The notes: generated by a model not told the origin, from the letters alone. Numbered from the stretch's first letter, positions 1 to 9,086 are shown. The stretch is 64,000 bases of DNA from Actinoplanes lutulentus (GCF_003259845.1 NZ_QLMJ01000006.1:124001-188000), one strand, 5' to 3'. A program made the numbers and translations.

Positions 1-354
1 GCCGGCGTACAGAACCGTGCCACCGGCCGGCAGGGTGACCGTCGCGGCGCTGTGGTTGAACGTGAGCGGGTCGCTGTCGGTGTTGATCTGCTCCATGTCG
101 TACCCGTTGTTGTTCAGCGACTCGCCGAACGCGGCAGTGGCCGTCCCGCCCTGGCCCGCCGGGCAGCCGTTGGCCGCGGCCGGGCAGCGCAGGTTCGTGT
201 TGCCGCGCAGCATGATCGCGCCGTTGGCGTTAACCCCGAACCGCTGGGTGAACGGGTCGGTGATGGCAGCGCCGGCCTCACGGGTCGTGACGGCGATCCC
301 GGTCAGCACGAGCAGGGCGATGGCGGTCATAAAAGCCGCCAAACGGTACGACAT
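1..354 (-). CDS. Secreted surface protein, N-terminus only (DUF11/adhesin-like)
   Basis: This reading frame runs off the left edge of the window, so only the first 118 codons are present. It begins with a signal peptide: MSYRLAAF, then a hydrophobic core TAIALLVLTGIAV, then a likely AxA-type cleavage region. The mature part has FTQRFGVNANGAIMLRGNT, a Cys pair (LRCPAAANGC) and a TVTLPAGGTVLYAG strand. That N-terminal pattern is familiar from large actinobacterial exported proteins with DUF11/isopeptide-type repeats. A second possible start (MTAIALL) lies 8 codons in. It is divergent from glpD. The function and the C-terminal anchor cannot be seen. Confidence 0.7.
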   Translation of the reverse strand, partial: MSYRLAAFMTAIALLVLTGIAVTTREAGAAITDPFTQRFGVNANGAIMLRGNTNLRCPAAANGCPAGQGGTATAAFGESLNNNGYDMEQINTDSDPLTFNHSAATVTLPAGGTVLYAG

Positions 355-484
355 GGTCGCAGGTTATGAATTCGAAGGTGCAGGGGGAGGAAGTCAAAGG
401 TGCAGAACGGGTGCAACGACGGTGCTTCTCGGTGGCAAACATTCGTCCACCGGGGTGACACCGCGGCGAGCTAACGTGGGACAC

Positions 485-2284
485 GTGCGTGATCCCTCGG
501 AATCCCGGTACTCGGCAGGACGTCTTTCTCCGATCCGGCGGACGGCTGACCTGCGCCGCCTCCGTGACGAGCAGTTCGACGTCCTGGTCATCGGCGGCGG
601 CGTCACCGGCGCCGGGGCCGCGGTGGACGCCGCCTCCCGGGGGCTCAAGGTCGCCCTGGTCGAGGCCCGTGACTTCGCGGCCGGCACGTCCAGCCGGTCC
701 AGCAAGCTGATCCACGGCGGCCTGCGTTACCTGGAGCAGCTGGAGCTGCACCTGGTGCACGAGGCGCTGACCGAGCGCGGCCTGCTCGCCACCCGCCTCG
801 CGCCGCACCTGGTGCGCCCGGTGCCGATCCTGGTGCCGCTGCCGGAGGCGAATTACGCCCAGCGCACCTGGCAGCGGGCTTACTACGGTCTCGGCGTGGC
901 GGCGTACGACGTCTTCGCCGGTGCCTTCGGCTCCGGGCGGGGCATGCCGCTGCACCGGCACCTGACCCGCGACGGCGCCCGGCACATGTTCCCGAGCCTG
1001 CGCGCCGACAAGATCGCCGGCGCGATCCGGTACTTCGACGGCCAGGTCGACGACGCCCGTCTGGTGGTCAACCTGGCCCGGACCGCGGCGAGCCTCGGCG
1101 CGGCAATGGTCACCAGCGCCCGGGTCACCGGTTTCGTGCGCGAGGCACGCCAGGTGGTCGGCGTCCGGGTGCGCGACCTGGAGGCGCCCGACTCGGAGGA
1201 GTTCGAGGTCCGCGCCAAGACGGTGGTCGCCGCGACCGGCGTCTGGAGCGACGACATGTCGCAGATGCTGCGCGACGTGGGCCTGCGTCCCGGCCTGCGG
1301 GTCCGCGCGTCGAAAGGCGTGCACCTCGTGGTGCCCCGCTCAGCGATCACCGGTGAGGCCGGGCTGATCCTGCGGACCGCCACCAGCGTGCTCTTCGTCA
1401 TCCCGTGGGGCGGCCACTGGATCATCGGGACCACCGACACCGACTGGCAGCTCGACCGATCGCACCCGGCCGCCTCGGCCCGCGACATCCGATACCTGCT
1501 CGACCAGGTCAACACGGTGCTGGACCGGCCGCTCACCACCGACGACATCGAGGGCGTCTACGCCGGGCTGCGCCCGCTGCTCTCCGGCGAGGCCGACTCG
1601 ACGTCGAAACTGTCCCGTGAGCACGCCGTGGTCGAGCCGATGCTCGGGCTGCTCCTGGTGGCCGGCGGAAAGTACACGACGTACCGGGTGATGGCCGCCG
1701 ACGTCATCGACCACGCGGTCCGCCGCCTCGGTGGCCCGGCGCAGCCGTCCCGCACCGACCAGCTTCCGCTGCTGGGCGCGGACGGTTACGCCGCCGCGTG
1801 GCGCGACCGGCAGGACATGGCCCGCCGGCACGGTGTCACCGCCGGGGTGGTCGAGCACCTCCTGGAGCGATACGGCACGCTCACCGTCCACCTGCTCGCG
1901 ATGATGGCCGCCGATCCGGACCTGGCGGCGCCACTCGCCGGAGCACCGGAATACCTCGCGGCCGAGGTGGCGTACGCGGCACTGGCCGAGGGTGCCCTCC
2001 ACCTGGACGACGTGCTGACCCGGCGTACCCGGATCTCGATCGAGACGACGCACCGCGGCACCGAGTCCGCCGAGCACACCGCGCAGATCATGGGCGACGC
2101 GCTGGGCTGGGACGCCACCGTGCGGCAGAAGGAGATCGAGCACTACCTGGCCCGGGTGACCGCCGAGCGGCAGTCGCAGACCATGCCGGACGACGCGACG
2201 GCCGACGCGGCCCGGATCGGGGTGCCGGACGTGCGCGGCCTGGCCGCCGACCGCCGGGTGGAACTGCTTGAGATCGATCTTTGA
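485..2284 (+). CDS. glpD: Glycerol-3-phosphate dehydrogenase (FAD)
   Basis: This 599-residue enzyme oxidises sn-glycerol-3-phosphate to dihydroxyacetone phosphate, passing electrons to the quinone pool at the membrane. The FAD Rossmann motif GGGVTGAG is at about residues 37-44, followed by the GlpD hallmark SSRSSKLIHGGLRYLEQ. GTTDTDW and GGKYTTYR are further family motifs, and the C-terminal alpha domain follows. The frame is open back to position 17, but homology starts only after 485. GTG at 485 sits 7 nt after a TAACGT box (472-477), so a leaderless start is likely. The last bases overlap the DUF4031 gene by 4 nt. Confidence 0.93.
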   Translation: MRDPSESRYSAGRLSPIRRTADLRRLRDEQFDVLVIGGGVTGAGAAVDAASRGLKVALVEARDFAAGTSSRSSKLIHGGLRYLEQLELHLVHEALTERGLLATRLAPHLVRPVPILVPLPEANYAQRTWQRAYYGLGVAAYDVFAGAFGSGRGMPLHRHLTRDGARHMFPSLRADKIAGAIRYFDGQVDDARLVVNLARTAASLGAAMVTSARVTGFVREARQVVGVRVRDLEAPDSEEFEVRAKTVVAATGVWSDDMSQMLRDVGLRPGLRVRASKGVHLVVPRSAITGEAGLILRTATSVLFVIPWGGHWIIGTTDTDWQLDRSHPAASARDIRYLLDQVNTVLDRPLTTDDIEGVYAGLRPLLSGEADSTSKLSREHAVVEPMLGLLLVAGGKYTTYRVMAADVIDHAVRRLGGPAQPSRTDQLPLLGADGYAAAWRDRQDMARRHGVTAGVVEHLLERYGTLTVHLLAMMAADPDLAAPLAGAPEYLAAEVAYAALAEGALHLDDVLTRRTRISIETTHRGTESAEHTAQIMGDALGWDATVRQKEIEHYLARVTAERQSQTMPDDATADAARIGVPDVRGLAADRRVELLEIDL

Positions 2285-2568
2285 TCCTCGTCGACGAACC
2301 GCTCTGGCCGGGTCGCGGCTGCCTCTGGTCGCACCTGGTCAGCGACGTGTCCTTCGACGAGCTGCACGCGTTCGCGGAGATGCTCGGCTCGCCTCGGCGT
2401 GCCTTCGACCGGGACCATTACGACATCCCGGAGTACCGATTCCACAGTGCGATCTGGCTCGGCGCGACACTGATGCCGTCCCGGGTCCTGGCGGCCCGGC
2501 TCCGGGCGGCCGGATTACGCCGCCCGAAGCATCTGGCCGCTAAGCGAGGTCTTCCAGCTCGGCCTTGA
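2281..2568 (+). CDS. DUF4031 family protein
   Basis: This 95-residue protein starts at a TTG that overlaps the glpD stop (TTGA), so it is probably translationally coupled to glpD. It matches the small DUF4031 family, with ILVDEPLWPGRGCLWSHLVSD at the N-terminus, the AFDRDHYD segment, and a basic C-terminal LRAAGLRRPK. The family is common in actinobacteria and has no established function; the Asp and His residues suggest a small hydrolase or metal site, but that is a guess. Its 3' end overlaps the convergent HD-domain gene by 29 nt. Confidence 0.75.
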   Translation: MILVDEPLWPGRGCLWSHLVSDVSFDELHAFAEMLGSPRRAFDRDHYDIPEYRFHSAIWLGATLMPSRVLAARLRAAGLRRPKHLAAKRGLPARP

Positions 2569-3178
2569 GGTTGGCCTGGGCGCGGTCCTCCCACTCGGCG
2601 CGGATCTCCGCGTGCCGGTAGATCGACGGCAGCTCCAGCAGCGCGGTCAGCACCTGGGTCCGGCCGGCCCGGAAGGCGTCGTCCGGCACGTGCGCGTACT
2701 CGCGGCGGATCGCGCTGGTGTACGCGACGTACCGCTCGTCGTCGCTGGCGAGGATCGCCAGGTCGGCGTCGCAGAGCAGCTCGCCGTCCGGGTCGCTCTC
2801 CTCGGTGGCGTGGCCGGCGGTCAGCCCGACCAGGCGGGCCACGTCGGTGGACACCTCTTCCGGCACGCCCAGGCTGAGCAGCAGGCCTTCGGCGAACTCG
2901 GCGCTGTCCCGCTCGTTGGCGTCGCCCAGCGCCCGCGGGTCGTAGACGGCGTCGTGCAGCCAGGCGGCCAGGCGTACCCGGTCCGGGTCCGGCGCGAGGC
3001 CGGCGAATCGGTCCACCACGTCCAGAACGGACGCGAGATGGGTCACGTCGTGATAGTGGCGCTGCGGTTCACTCCAGCGGCCGAGCAGGTAGTTCGCGGC
3101 GGCGTCCAGGTCGGCGTCGGGCGCGGTGGCGCCGGCGCCCCGCGCCGCCGCCCGGAAACGATCGGGCAAAGATGTCAC
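2540..3178 (-). CDS. HD-domain metal-dependent phosphohydrolase
   Basis: The 212-residue protein belongs to the small HD superfamily of predicted phosphohydrolases. Visible metal-ligand candidates are the His in RHYHDVTHL (near residue 42), the HD pair in WLHDAVYDPR, and a downstream LLCDADLAILA Asp. NERDSAEFA after the HD pair is typical of this subgroup. GTG at 3178 is preferred over the TTG one codon upstream because CAGGAT lies 6 nt before it, which suits a leaderless start. It is divergent from the FUSC gene with only 29 bp between starts. The substrate is unknown; nucleotides are a possibility. Confidence 0.78.
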   Translation of the reverse strand: MTSLPDRFRAAARGAGATAPDADLDAAANYLLGRWSEPQRHYHDVTHLASVLDVVDRFAGLAPDPDRVRLAAWLHDAVYDPRALGDANERDSAEFAEGLLLSLGVPEEVSTDVARLVGLTAGHATEESDPDGELLCDADLAILASDDERYVAYTSAIRREYAHVPDDAFRAGRTQVLTALLELPSIYRHAEIRAEWEDRAQANLKAELEDLA

Positions 3179-3195
3179 CAAAGCATCCTGGCACG

Positions 3196-3201
3196 TAGGT
3201 T
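3196..3201 (+). promoter_or_regulatory. Leaderless -10 box (TAGGTT) of the FUSC gene
   Basis: TAGGTT ends 6 nt before the ATG at 3208. With this spacing transcription would begin at the A of the start codon, so the message would have no ribosome binding site. None is seen. Confidence 0.5.
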
Positions 3202-3207
3202 GGGTGC

Positions 3208-4320
3208 ATGATCGCCGCTCTGGCCCGCGGACGTGCGGGCTTGATGCTCGCGTCGCAATCGGGTCTCGCGGCCGGGCTCGCCTGGTTCGTCGCGCACGAC
3301 CTTCTCGGACGGCCGACGCCGTTCTTCGCCCCGATCGCCGCGGTGATCACGCTGGGATCCTCGGTGGGCCAGCGGGTGCGGCGTACCGCTGAGCTGGTGC
3401 TCGGTGTCGCGGTCGGCATCGGACTCGGCGACGGGATCATCCTGCTGATCGGAACCGGACCGGCGCAGATCGGCCTGATCGTGCTCCTCGCCGTGCTGAT
3501 CGCCACAGCGGTGGGCGGCGGCACGCCTCTGATCGTCCAATCGGCCTCCTCAGCCGTGCTGGTGGCCACCCTCACCACGAGTAGCGGTCAGCCGTGGACA
3601 CGCTTCCTGGACGCTCTCGTGGGCGGCGGAATCGGTCTTGCGGTGATGAGCCTGCTGCTGCCGCTGAACCCGCTCACGGTGGTGTCGCGCGCCGCGGATC
3701 CGGCGCTGCGCGCCTTCACCGGCGGCCTGCACGACGCGGCGCGCGGGCTCGCCGCCCGCGACCCCGACATGATCCAGGCAGCGCTGGAACGGTTACGCGC
3801 GGCGGAGGGGACCTTCACCGCCTTTCGTACGGCAATCGACGCCGCCCGGGAGAACGTCGCGTTCGCACCGGCGAGGTGGCGAGCGCGAGGTGCCCTGGCG
3901 CAATACGTCGAGGGCGCCACCCAGCTCACCCACTCGCTCCGCAACGTCCGGGTGATGATCCGCCGGGCGCAGACCGCGCTGAACGACGACGAGCCGGTCC
4001 CGGACGTGCTGCCGTCCTCGATCCAGCACCTCGGCGACGCCGTGGAGCTGCTCCGGCAGGAGTGGGACCGGGGCGTCGAGCCGCTGGCCACCAGGGAACG
4101 GGCACTGCGGGCGGTGGCCGAGTCGGGGCGCGCGTACCAGGAGGGTGTCGGGTACTCGGGCGGCGTCGTGGTGGCGCAGGTGCGTACCGCGGTGGCCGAC
4201 CTGCTGCGGGCCACCGGCATCGAGTACGCGGAGGCGACCCGGCAGGTCCGTGACGCGGTGGGCTGGCACGGCCGGCCGCACGGGGCCCGCCAACGCTCAC
4301 GCCGGCCCAAGCAGTCCTGA
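3208..4320 (+). CDS. FUSC-family (aromatic acid exporter-like) membrane protein
   Basis: The 370-residue protein has an N-terminal block of about six transmembrane helices (residues 15-165), including FFAPIAAVITLGSSVGQRVRRTAE, the typical first part of FUSC/ArAE domains. A long helical cytoplasmic half (about 170-350) follows. Relatives export aromatic acids or related small organic acids, but many actinobacterial members are uncharacterised. The start is supported by a TAGGTT box 6 nt upstream. It stands alone, between the HD gene and the PrsW-type protease, with no partner protein to suggest a substrate. Confidence 0.8.
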   Translation: MIAALARGRAGLMLASQSGLAAGLAWFVAHDLLGRPTPFFAPIAAVITLGSSVGQRVRRTAELVLGVAVGIGLGDGIILLIGTGPAQIGLIVLLAVLIATAVGGGTPLIVQSASSAVLVATLTTSSGQPWTRFLDALVGGGIGLAVMSLLLPLNPLTVVSRAADPALRAFTGGLHDAARGLAARDPDMIQAALERLRAAEGTFTAFRTAIDAARENVAFAPARWRARGALAQYVEGATQLTHSLRNVRVMIRRAQTALNDDEPVPDVLPSSIQHLGDAVELLRQEWDRGVEPLATRERALRAVAESGRAYQEGVGYSGGVVVAQVRTAVADLLRATGIEYAEATRQVRDAVGWHGRPHGARQRSRRPKQS

Positions 4321-4365
4321 AGACGGGGCGCGCCGTACGCGACCGCGGTGACTACGCTGGCGTTC

Positions 4366-5961
4366 ATGGCCGACGTCTCGCCGCCGGGGTCGTCCGACCC
4401 GGGTGCCCACCCGCAGGCAGTCACCTCAGTCACACCCGATGAGGAGAACGCCGTCTCCGAGGACCCGATCCCGGCATATCCGGAGACGACTCCGGAGACG
4501 ACCGATGCGATGGCGAGCGCGCCCATCCCCGGCCGCCGGATGGGCTGGCGGCGCTGGCTGCCGGTCTCCGCGGTGATCGCCCTGATCGCGTCGGCCGCCA
4601 TCGGCATGCTGGTCTTCCTCGGTTACTCGATCGGCGTCACTGGCCTGGCCATCGGCCTGACCGCGGCGATCCTGCCGGTCCCGCTGCTGGCCAGCGCGTT
4701 CGCCTGGCTGGATCGGTACGAACCGGAGCCGGTCAAGTACCTGGCCTTCTGTTTCGCCTGGGGTGCCGCCGTGGCGACCGCGGTGGCGCTGGTCGTCAAC
4801 ACCGGCGCGGCCTGGCTCTTCGACAAGATCGGCCTGCCGGACGCGCTGGTGGCGGTGCTGGTCGCGCCGTTCATCGAGGAGTCGATGAAATTCCTCGGCC
4901 CGCTGCTGCTCTTCTGGCGGCGTCGCGCCGAGTGGTCCGGCATCACCGACGGCATCGTCTACTGCGGGCTCTCCGCACTCGGTTTCGCCATGGTGGAGAA
5001 CGTGCTCTACCTGGGCGGACACGGTTACGCGGCGGGCGCTGACGAGTACGGCCCGGCGACCGGCCTGCAGAACGTCTTCCTCATCTTCATCGTCCGGATC
5101 CTGTTCACCGGCTTCGCGCATCCGCTCTTCACCTCGATGGCCGGCATCGGCCTGGGCATCGCGGCGCGGTCCGCCGACCGGTCGATCCGCTGGCTCGCCC
5201 CGATCGCTGGCCTGCTCGCCGCGATGATCCTGCACGGCCTCTTCAACCTGCTGCCGACGCTCTCCGCGGCCACCGGCGAGTCACTGATCATGCTGTACGG
5301 GTACCTCGGCTTCATGGTGCCGTTCTTCTTCGCGGTCGTCGGGTTCGCCATCGCGCTGCGCAGCTGGGAGGGCCGGCTCACCGAGCGGATCCTGCCGCGG
5401 TACGTGGCGACCGGCTGGTTCGCGCCGCCGGAGGTGGCCTCGCTCGCCAGCCTCGGCCGCCGGCACTCCGCCCGGCAGTGGGCCAAGCGGGTCGCCGGTC
5501 CGGCCGGGCACAAGGCGATGCGCAGCTTCCAGTTCGCAGCCACCCGGCTGGCGTTGCTGCGCGACGGCATGGAGCGTGGCCTGGCCCGCGAGCCACGCGA
5601 CGCCGAGCGCGATGCCATCGAGGAACGCGAGTTGCTCGCCGCGATCACCGGTTACCGGTCGGTCTTCGCCGGCCGTGACCCGCAGACGCCGCCGGCCTGG
5701 TGGGACGGCAACCATTACCGGATCACGTTCCCCGACGGGGTGGTGCGGGCGGTTGCTCCTCCGGCCGAACCGGTCATGCCGGTGCCGGTTCGTCTCGCTG
5801 TTCCTAGTTATCCACCGCCGGGCTTTCACGCGTACCCCATGGGTGGTGGCCCGATGAGCCCGCCGCCGTTCCCGCAGCAACCGAGCGCGCCGCCGTTCCC
5901 GCAGCAGCCGACCTGGCAGCAGCCGCAGCCGCCGCAAGGCGGCGGCTGGCCTCAGAGATAG
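4366..5961 (+). CDS. PrsW-family intramembrane metalloprotease
   Basis: This 531-residue protein has a hydrophilic acidic N-terminus, then about eight transmembrane helices (residues 60-340). The PrsW signature is present: EESMKF after the second helix group, FAMVENVLY, HPLFTSMAG and LHGLFN, which supply the Glu and His residues of the presumed membrane active site. B. subtilis PrsW cleaves an anti-sigma factor; the target here is unknown. The C-terminal tail is cytoplasmic and ends in a Pro/Gln-rich stretch with repeated FPQQP. ATG 4366 was chosen over GTG 4348 because TACGCT lies 8 nt before it. The 3' end overlaps the GroES-like gene by 10 nt. Confidence 0.85.
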   Translation: MADVSPPGSSDPGAHPQAVTSVTPDEENAVSEDPIPAYPETTPETTDAMASAPIPGRRMGWRRWLPVSAVIALIASAAIGMLVFLGYSIGVTGLAIGLTAAILPVPLLASAFAWLDRYEPEPVKYLAFCFAWGAAVATAVALVVNTGAAWLFDKIGLPDALVAVLVAPFIEESMKFLGPLLLFWRRRAEWSGITDGIVYCGLSALGFAMVENVLYLGGHGYAAGADEYGPATGLQNVFLIFIVRILFTGFAHPLFTSMAGIGLGIAARSADRSIRWLAPIAGLLAAMILHGLFNLLPTLSAATGESLIMLYGYLGFMVPFFFAVVGFAIALRSWEGRLTERILPRYVATGWFAPPEVASLASLGRRHSARQWAKRVAGPAGHKAMRSFQFAATRLALLRDGMERGLAREPRDAERDAIEERELLAAITGYRSVFAGRDPQTPPAWWDGNHYRITFPDGVVRAVAPPAEPVMPVPVRLAVPSYPPPGFHAYPMGGGPMSPPPFPQQPSAPPFPQQPTWQQPQPPQGGGWPQR

Positions 5962-6290
5962 AGGCCGGTGCCGTCCGACTCGACCCGGGTGGCGGCGACC
6001 GCGTGCACGTCGCGCTCGCGCAGCAGCACGTAACCCTTGCCGTGCAGCTCCACCTCGGAGCGGTCGTCGGGGTCGAAGAGGACCCGGTCGCCGACGACGA
6101 TCGATCGGACGTTCGGGCCGACGCCGACGGCGGTCGCCCAGGACAGCCGGCGTCCCATCGACGCGGTCGCCGGGATCACGATGCCCGCTGTGGAACGGCG
6201 TTCGCCCTCGCTGCCGTCCTGGCGGACCAGGACCCGGTCGTGCAGCATCCGGATCGGCAATCCGGCCTCGGTGTGGGTATCGGAGCTCAC
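5952..6290 (-). CDS. GroES-like (Cpn10) protein, solitary
   Basis: This roughly 112-residue protein has a Cpn10 fold signature: LPIRMLHDRVLVRQ at the start, a mobile-loop-like segment STAGIVIPATAS, GVGPNVRSIVVGDRVLFDP and a C-terminal VLLRERDVHAV. It probably assists a chaperonin, but no groEL is nearby and it is not the usual groES-groEL operon copy. GTG 6290 is preferred because TACCGT lies 8 nt before it; the frame is open to 6317 (TTG). It is convergent with the PrsW gene and divergent from the AI-2E permease. It could have a specialised role outside GroEL. Confidence 0.75.
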   Translation of the reverse strand: MSSDTHTEAGLPIRMLHDRVLVRQDGSEGERRSTAGIVIPATASMGRRLSWATAVGVGPNVRSIVVGDRVLFDPDDRSEVELHGKGYVLLRERDVHAVAATRVESDGTGLYL

Positions 6291-6416
6291 ATCCGCAGAC
6301 GGTACGCCCGTGACCAACAGCTCTTCACCGCTGGGCGGGCATGGCCGGGGGGCTATTGAGGCACGCGGGCACTACCGTTACGAGCGCGTATCACACAGTT
6401 CCGAGGGGGTAACCTG

Positions 6417-7673
6417 TTGAACCGCTTCAGGCGGGTCCGGGACAACTTGAAGAAGGCCTACAACTCCGGCCGGGAACAGGTCCGGACGGCCCGCGACGCG
6501 CGCCCGGCACCGGAGCGGGAAGAGAGTTACACCGAGTTCGTGCCTCGTGAGCCCGAGCCGGAGATCGTGCACCACTCGACGAACAGCCGGGACGACGCCG
6601 ACGTGCCGCAGCCGCTGCGGATCGCGGCGGCCTGGAGCTGGCGGCTGATCGTGGTCGGCGTGATCGGCCTGGCACTGCTCCGGCTGATCGGCATCATCAG
6701 CGTCGTGGTCGTACCGCTCGCCATCGCGCTGCTGCTCTCCGCGCTGCTCGGCCCGGCCGTCGGCTGGCTGCTGCGCGCGCGCCTGCCGCGTTCGCTCGCG
6801 ACCTTCCTGGTGCTGATCGGTGGGCTGGCCGCGGTGGCCGGCACGCTGACGCTGGTGGTGAACCAGTTCATCAACGGCCTGCCGAGCCTCACCGAGAACG
6901 CCAGCGCCGGTGTCCGGCAGATCCAGAACTGGGCGCGGACCGGCCCGCTGCACCTCTCCGACGCTCAGGTCGATCAGGCGATCGACTCGGCGCAGGAGTG
7001 GGTCAACTCGAACACCTCGCAGCTGACCTCGACCGGCATCGCGACCGCGGCGACCATCGCCGAGGTGGCGACCGGGCTGGTGCTGGTGCTGTTCGCGACG
7101 TTCTTCTTCCTGCGCGACGGCCGCAAGATCTTCCGGTTCATCGTCCGGCTCTTCCCGGTGAACGCCCGCTGGTCGATCGCCGACGCCGGTGACGCGTCCT
7201 GGGCCACGCTCGGGGCGTACGTCCGGGCGACAGTGCTGGTGGCGTTCATCGACGCGGTCGGCATCGGCCTGGCACTGCTGGTTCTCGACGTGCGGTTCCC
7301 GTTCCCGCTGGCCGCGCTGGTCTTCCTCGGCGCGTTCATCCCGATCGTCGGCGCCAGCATCTCCGGGGCAGTGGCCGTACTGGTCGCGCTCGTCGACAAG
7401 GGCTGGGTGGTCGCGCTGCTCACGCTCGGCGCGGTGATCCTGGTGCAGCAGCTCGAAGGACACGTGCTCCAGCCGCTGATCATGGGCCGGGCGGTGGCGA
7501 TCCATCCGCTCGCGGTGATCATCGGCATCGCCTGCGGCGTGGTGCTGGCCGGCATCATCGGCGCGCTCGTGGCGGTGCCGCTCATCGCGGTGCTCAACAC
7601 CGGTGTGCGGCGGCTGTCACGCCGCCGCCCCGAGGTGCCGCCGGACGCGGTGGTGGTCACGGCCGGTGGATAG
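6417..7673 (+). CDS. AI-2E family transporter
   Basis: The 418-residue protein has a charged cytoplasmic N-terminus (about 75 residues), then the typical helix pairs of the AI-2E/PerM family: a pair at about 80-120, one at about 125-150, a soluble helical region, and four to five helices at 215-400. FFLRDGRK and VQQLEGHVLQPLIMG are family motifs. Family members export small molecules or ions such as AI-2 or Na+, and the substrate cannot be inferred here. It starts at TTG 6417 behind a good ribosome binding site (GAGGGGG, 8 nt upstream). A strong bidirectional terminator follows it. Confidence 0.85.
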   Translation: MNRFRRVRDNLKKAYNSGREQVRTARDARPAPEREESYTEFVPREPEPEIVHHSTNSRDDADVPQPLRIAAAWSWRLIVVGVIGLALLRLIGIISVVVVPLAIALLLSALLGPAVGWLLRARLPRSLATFLVLIGGLAAVAGTLTLVVNQFINGLPSLTENASAGVRQIQNWARTGPLHLSDAQVDQAIDSAQEWVNSNTSQLTSTGIATAATIAEVATGLVLVLFATFFFLRDGRKIFRFIVRLFPVNARWSIADAGDASWATLGAYVRATVLVAFIDAVGIGLALLVLDVRFPFPLAALVFLGAFIPIVGASISGAVAVLVALVDKGWVVALLTLGAVILVQQLEGHVLQPLIMGRAVAIHPLAVIIGIACGVVLAGIIGALVAVPLIAVLNTGVRRLSRRRPEVPPDAVVVTAGG

Positions 7674-7675
7674 CG

Positions 7676-7704
7676 AAAGGGGGCGGGAAATCCCGCCCCC
7701 TTTT
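7676..7704. terminator. Bidirectional intrinsic terminator
   Basis: A perfect inverted repeat (arms AAAGGGGGCGGGA and TCCCGCCCCCTTT) lies between the converging AI-2E gene and the sseC gene. It has an A-tract on one side and TTTT on the other, so it can stop transcription from both directions. Confidence 0.88.
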
Positions 7705-7721
7705 CAACAGAGCGTGGGCGA

Positions 7722-8063
7722 TCAGGCAGTGGCCACGTTCAGCGAGATCTCGTTGACGCCAACACCGGCGTCAACAGCGAGCTCACCGTTTCCGTGCCGG
7801 CTCAGCGCCCGCACGGTCCACGAGCCGGGAGCGGCGAAGAACCGGAAAACACCCTCGGGAGAGGACACCACCTCGGCGGTGAACTCACCGGAAGCGTCAA
7901 GCAGGCGTACGTACGCACCGCCGACAGCGTCGCCCTCGGCGTTGGTCACGATGCCGGTGATGACCGTTTCCCGGGTCAGGTCCACGCTGCTGGGGAGGGG
8001 CGCGGACTGGTCGGGGGCAGCGCAACTGGCAGCGGCCGTCGCGTTTGCGGTGGGTGAAGTCAT
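7722..8063 (-). CDS. sseC: SseC-like DUF1416 protein
   Basis: The 113-residue protein matches the DUF1416/SseC family: a low-complexity N-terminus (MTSPTANATAAASCAAPD), then TVITGIVTNAEGDAVGGAYVRLLD and FRFFAAPGSWTVRALSRHG, a carboxypeptidase-regulatory-like beta-sandwich. It starts 2 nt after the sulfurtransferase stop, so the two are cotranscribed. In mycobacteria the same pair (cysA2-sseC2) is adjacent and the partner role in sulfur transfer is presumed but unproven. Expression is probably set by the upstream cysteine leader. A lone Cys near residue 14 may be exposed. Confidence 0.85.
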   Translation of the reverse strand: MTSPTANATAAASCAAPDQSAPLPSSVDLTRETVITGIVTNAEGDAVGGAYVRLLDASGEFTAEVVSSPEGVFRFFAAPGSWTVRALSRHGNGELAVDAGVGVNEISLNVATA

Positions 8064-8065
8064 GA

Positions 8066-8914
8066 TCAGGCCTTTCCAGGTTCGTCGCCGAGCGCGATCG
8101 GAACGCCGATGAGCGAGCCGTACTCGGTCCAGGAACCGTCGTAGTTCTTCACGTTCTCGTGGCCGAGCAGCTCCTTGAGCACGAACCAGCTGTGCGAGGA
8201 GCGCTCGCCGATGCGGCAGTACGCGATGGTGTCCTTGCTGCCGTCGAGGCCGGCCTCGCCGTAGATCTTGGCGAGCTCCTCGTCCGACTTGAAGGTGCCG
8301 TCCTCGTTGGCGGCCTTGCTCCACGGCACGCTCAGCGCGGTCGGGATGTGGCCGGCCCGCTGCGACTGCTCCTGCGGCAGGTGCGCCGGGGCGAGCAGGC
8401 GACCCGCGAACTCGTCGGGGCTGCGGACGTCGATCAGGTTCTTCACGCCGATGGCCTCGACGACCTCGTCGCGGAACGCGCGGATCGACAGGTCGGGCGC
8501 CTGGGCCACGTACGTGGTCTTCTCGCGGACCGGAACGTCCTTCGAGTACACCCGGGCGTCCAGTTCCCACTTCTTGCGGCCGCCGTCGATCAGCTTCACG
8601 TCGCCGTGGCCGTAGAGCTTGAAGTACCAGTACGCGTACGCGGCGAACCAGTTGTTGTTGCCGCCGTAGAGGATCACGGTGTCGTCGTTGGAGATGCCCC
8701 GCTCGGAGAGCAGAGCGGCGAACTGCTCCTGGTTGACGAAGTCACGCCGGATCGGGTCCTGGAGGTCCTTCTTCCAGTCGATCTTGATGGCGCCCGGGAT
8801 GTGGCCACCGTCGTACGCGGTGGTGTCCTCGTCGACCTCGACGAAAACGATGCCGGGGGTTTCGAGGTTCTTCTCGGCCCAGTCGGCCGAAACGAGTGCG
8901 GTGTCGCGACTCAT
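8066..8914 (-). CDS. Thiosulfate sulfurtransferase (rhodanese, CysA2 type)
   Basis: The 282-residue two-domain rhodanese moves sulfane sulfur from thiosulfate to cyanide or other thiophiles in the cytoplasm. The N-terminal domain lacks the catalytic Cys, as usual. The C-terminal domain has VIDVRSPDEF-type sequence (LIDVRSPDEFAG) and the active loop YCRIGERSSHSWFVL with the persulfide Cys. It is the first structural gene of a two-gene operon with sseC, and an attenuator-like leader peptide gene lies 178 nt upstream. Mycobacterial orthologues are called CysA2/CysA3; this should not be confused with the sulfate ABC ATPase CysA. Confidence 0.92.
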   Translation of the reverse strand: MSRDTALVSADWAEKNLETPGIVFVEVDEDTTAYDGGHIPGAIKIDWKKDLQDPIRRDFVNQEQFAALLSERGISNDDTVILYGGNNNWFAAYAYWYFKLYGHGDVKLIDGGRKKWELDARVYSKDVPVREKTTYVAQAPDLSIRAFRDEVVEAIGVKNLIDVRSPDEFAGRLLAPAHLPQEQSQRAGHIPTALSVPWSKAANEDGTFKSDEELAKIYGEAGLDGSKDTIAYCRIGERSSHSWFVLKELLGHENVKNYDGSWTEYGSLIGVPIALGDEPGKA

Positions 8915-9086
8915 CGGTTCACTCCCTGATGGTGGGTGAGGAGAGAGTCAGCGCACGGAGAAATGCTGTCGCACTCCGCGCGGACCCAAGGTGAAAAGTA
9001 GGATCACGGGCTTGCTGTGCGACGGCGCCACTGCCGGACAAAGAGTTTGCCCCGGGCTATCTAGAGAAGGTGCTCAGCACCGAGTG

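Noticed and set aside
17..484. Upstream extension of the glpD frame
   Set aside because: It is antisense to the secreted protein gene and has no similarity to glpD; GTG 485 has a -10 box.
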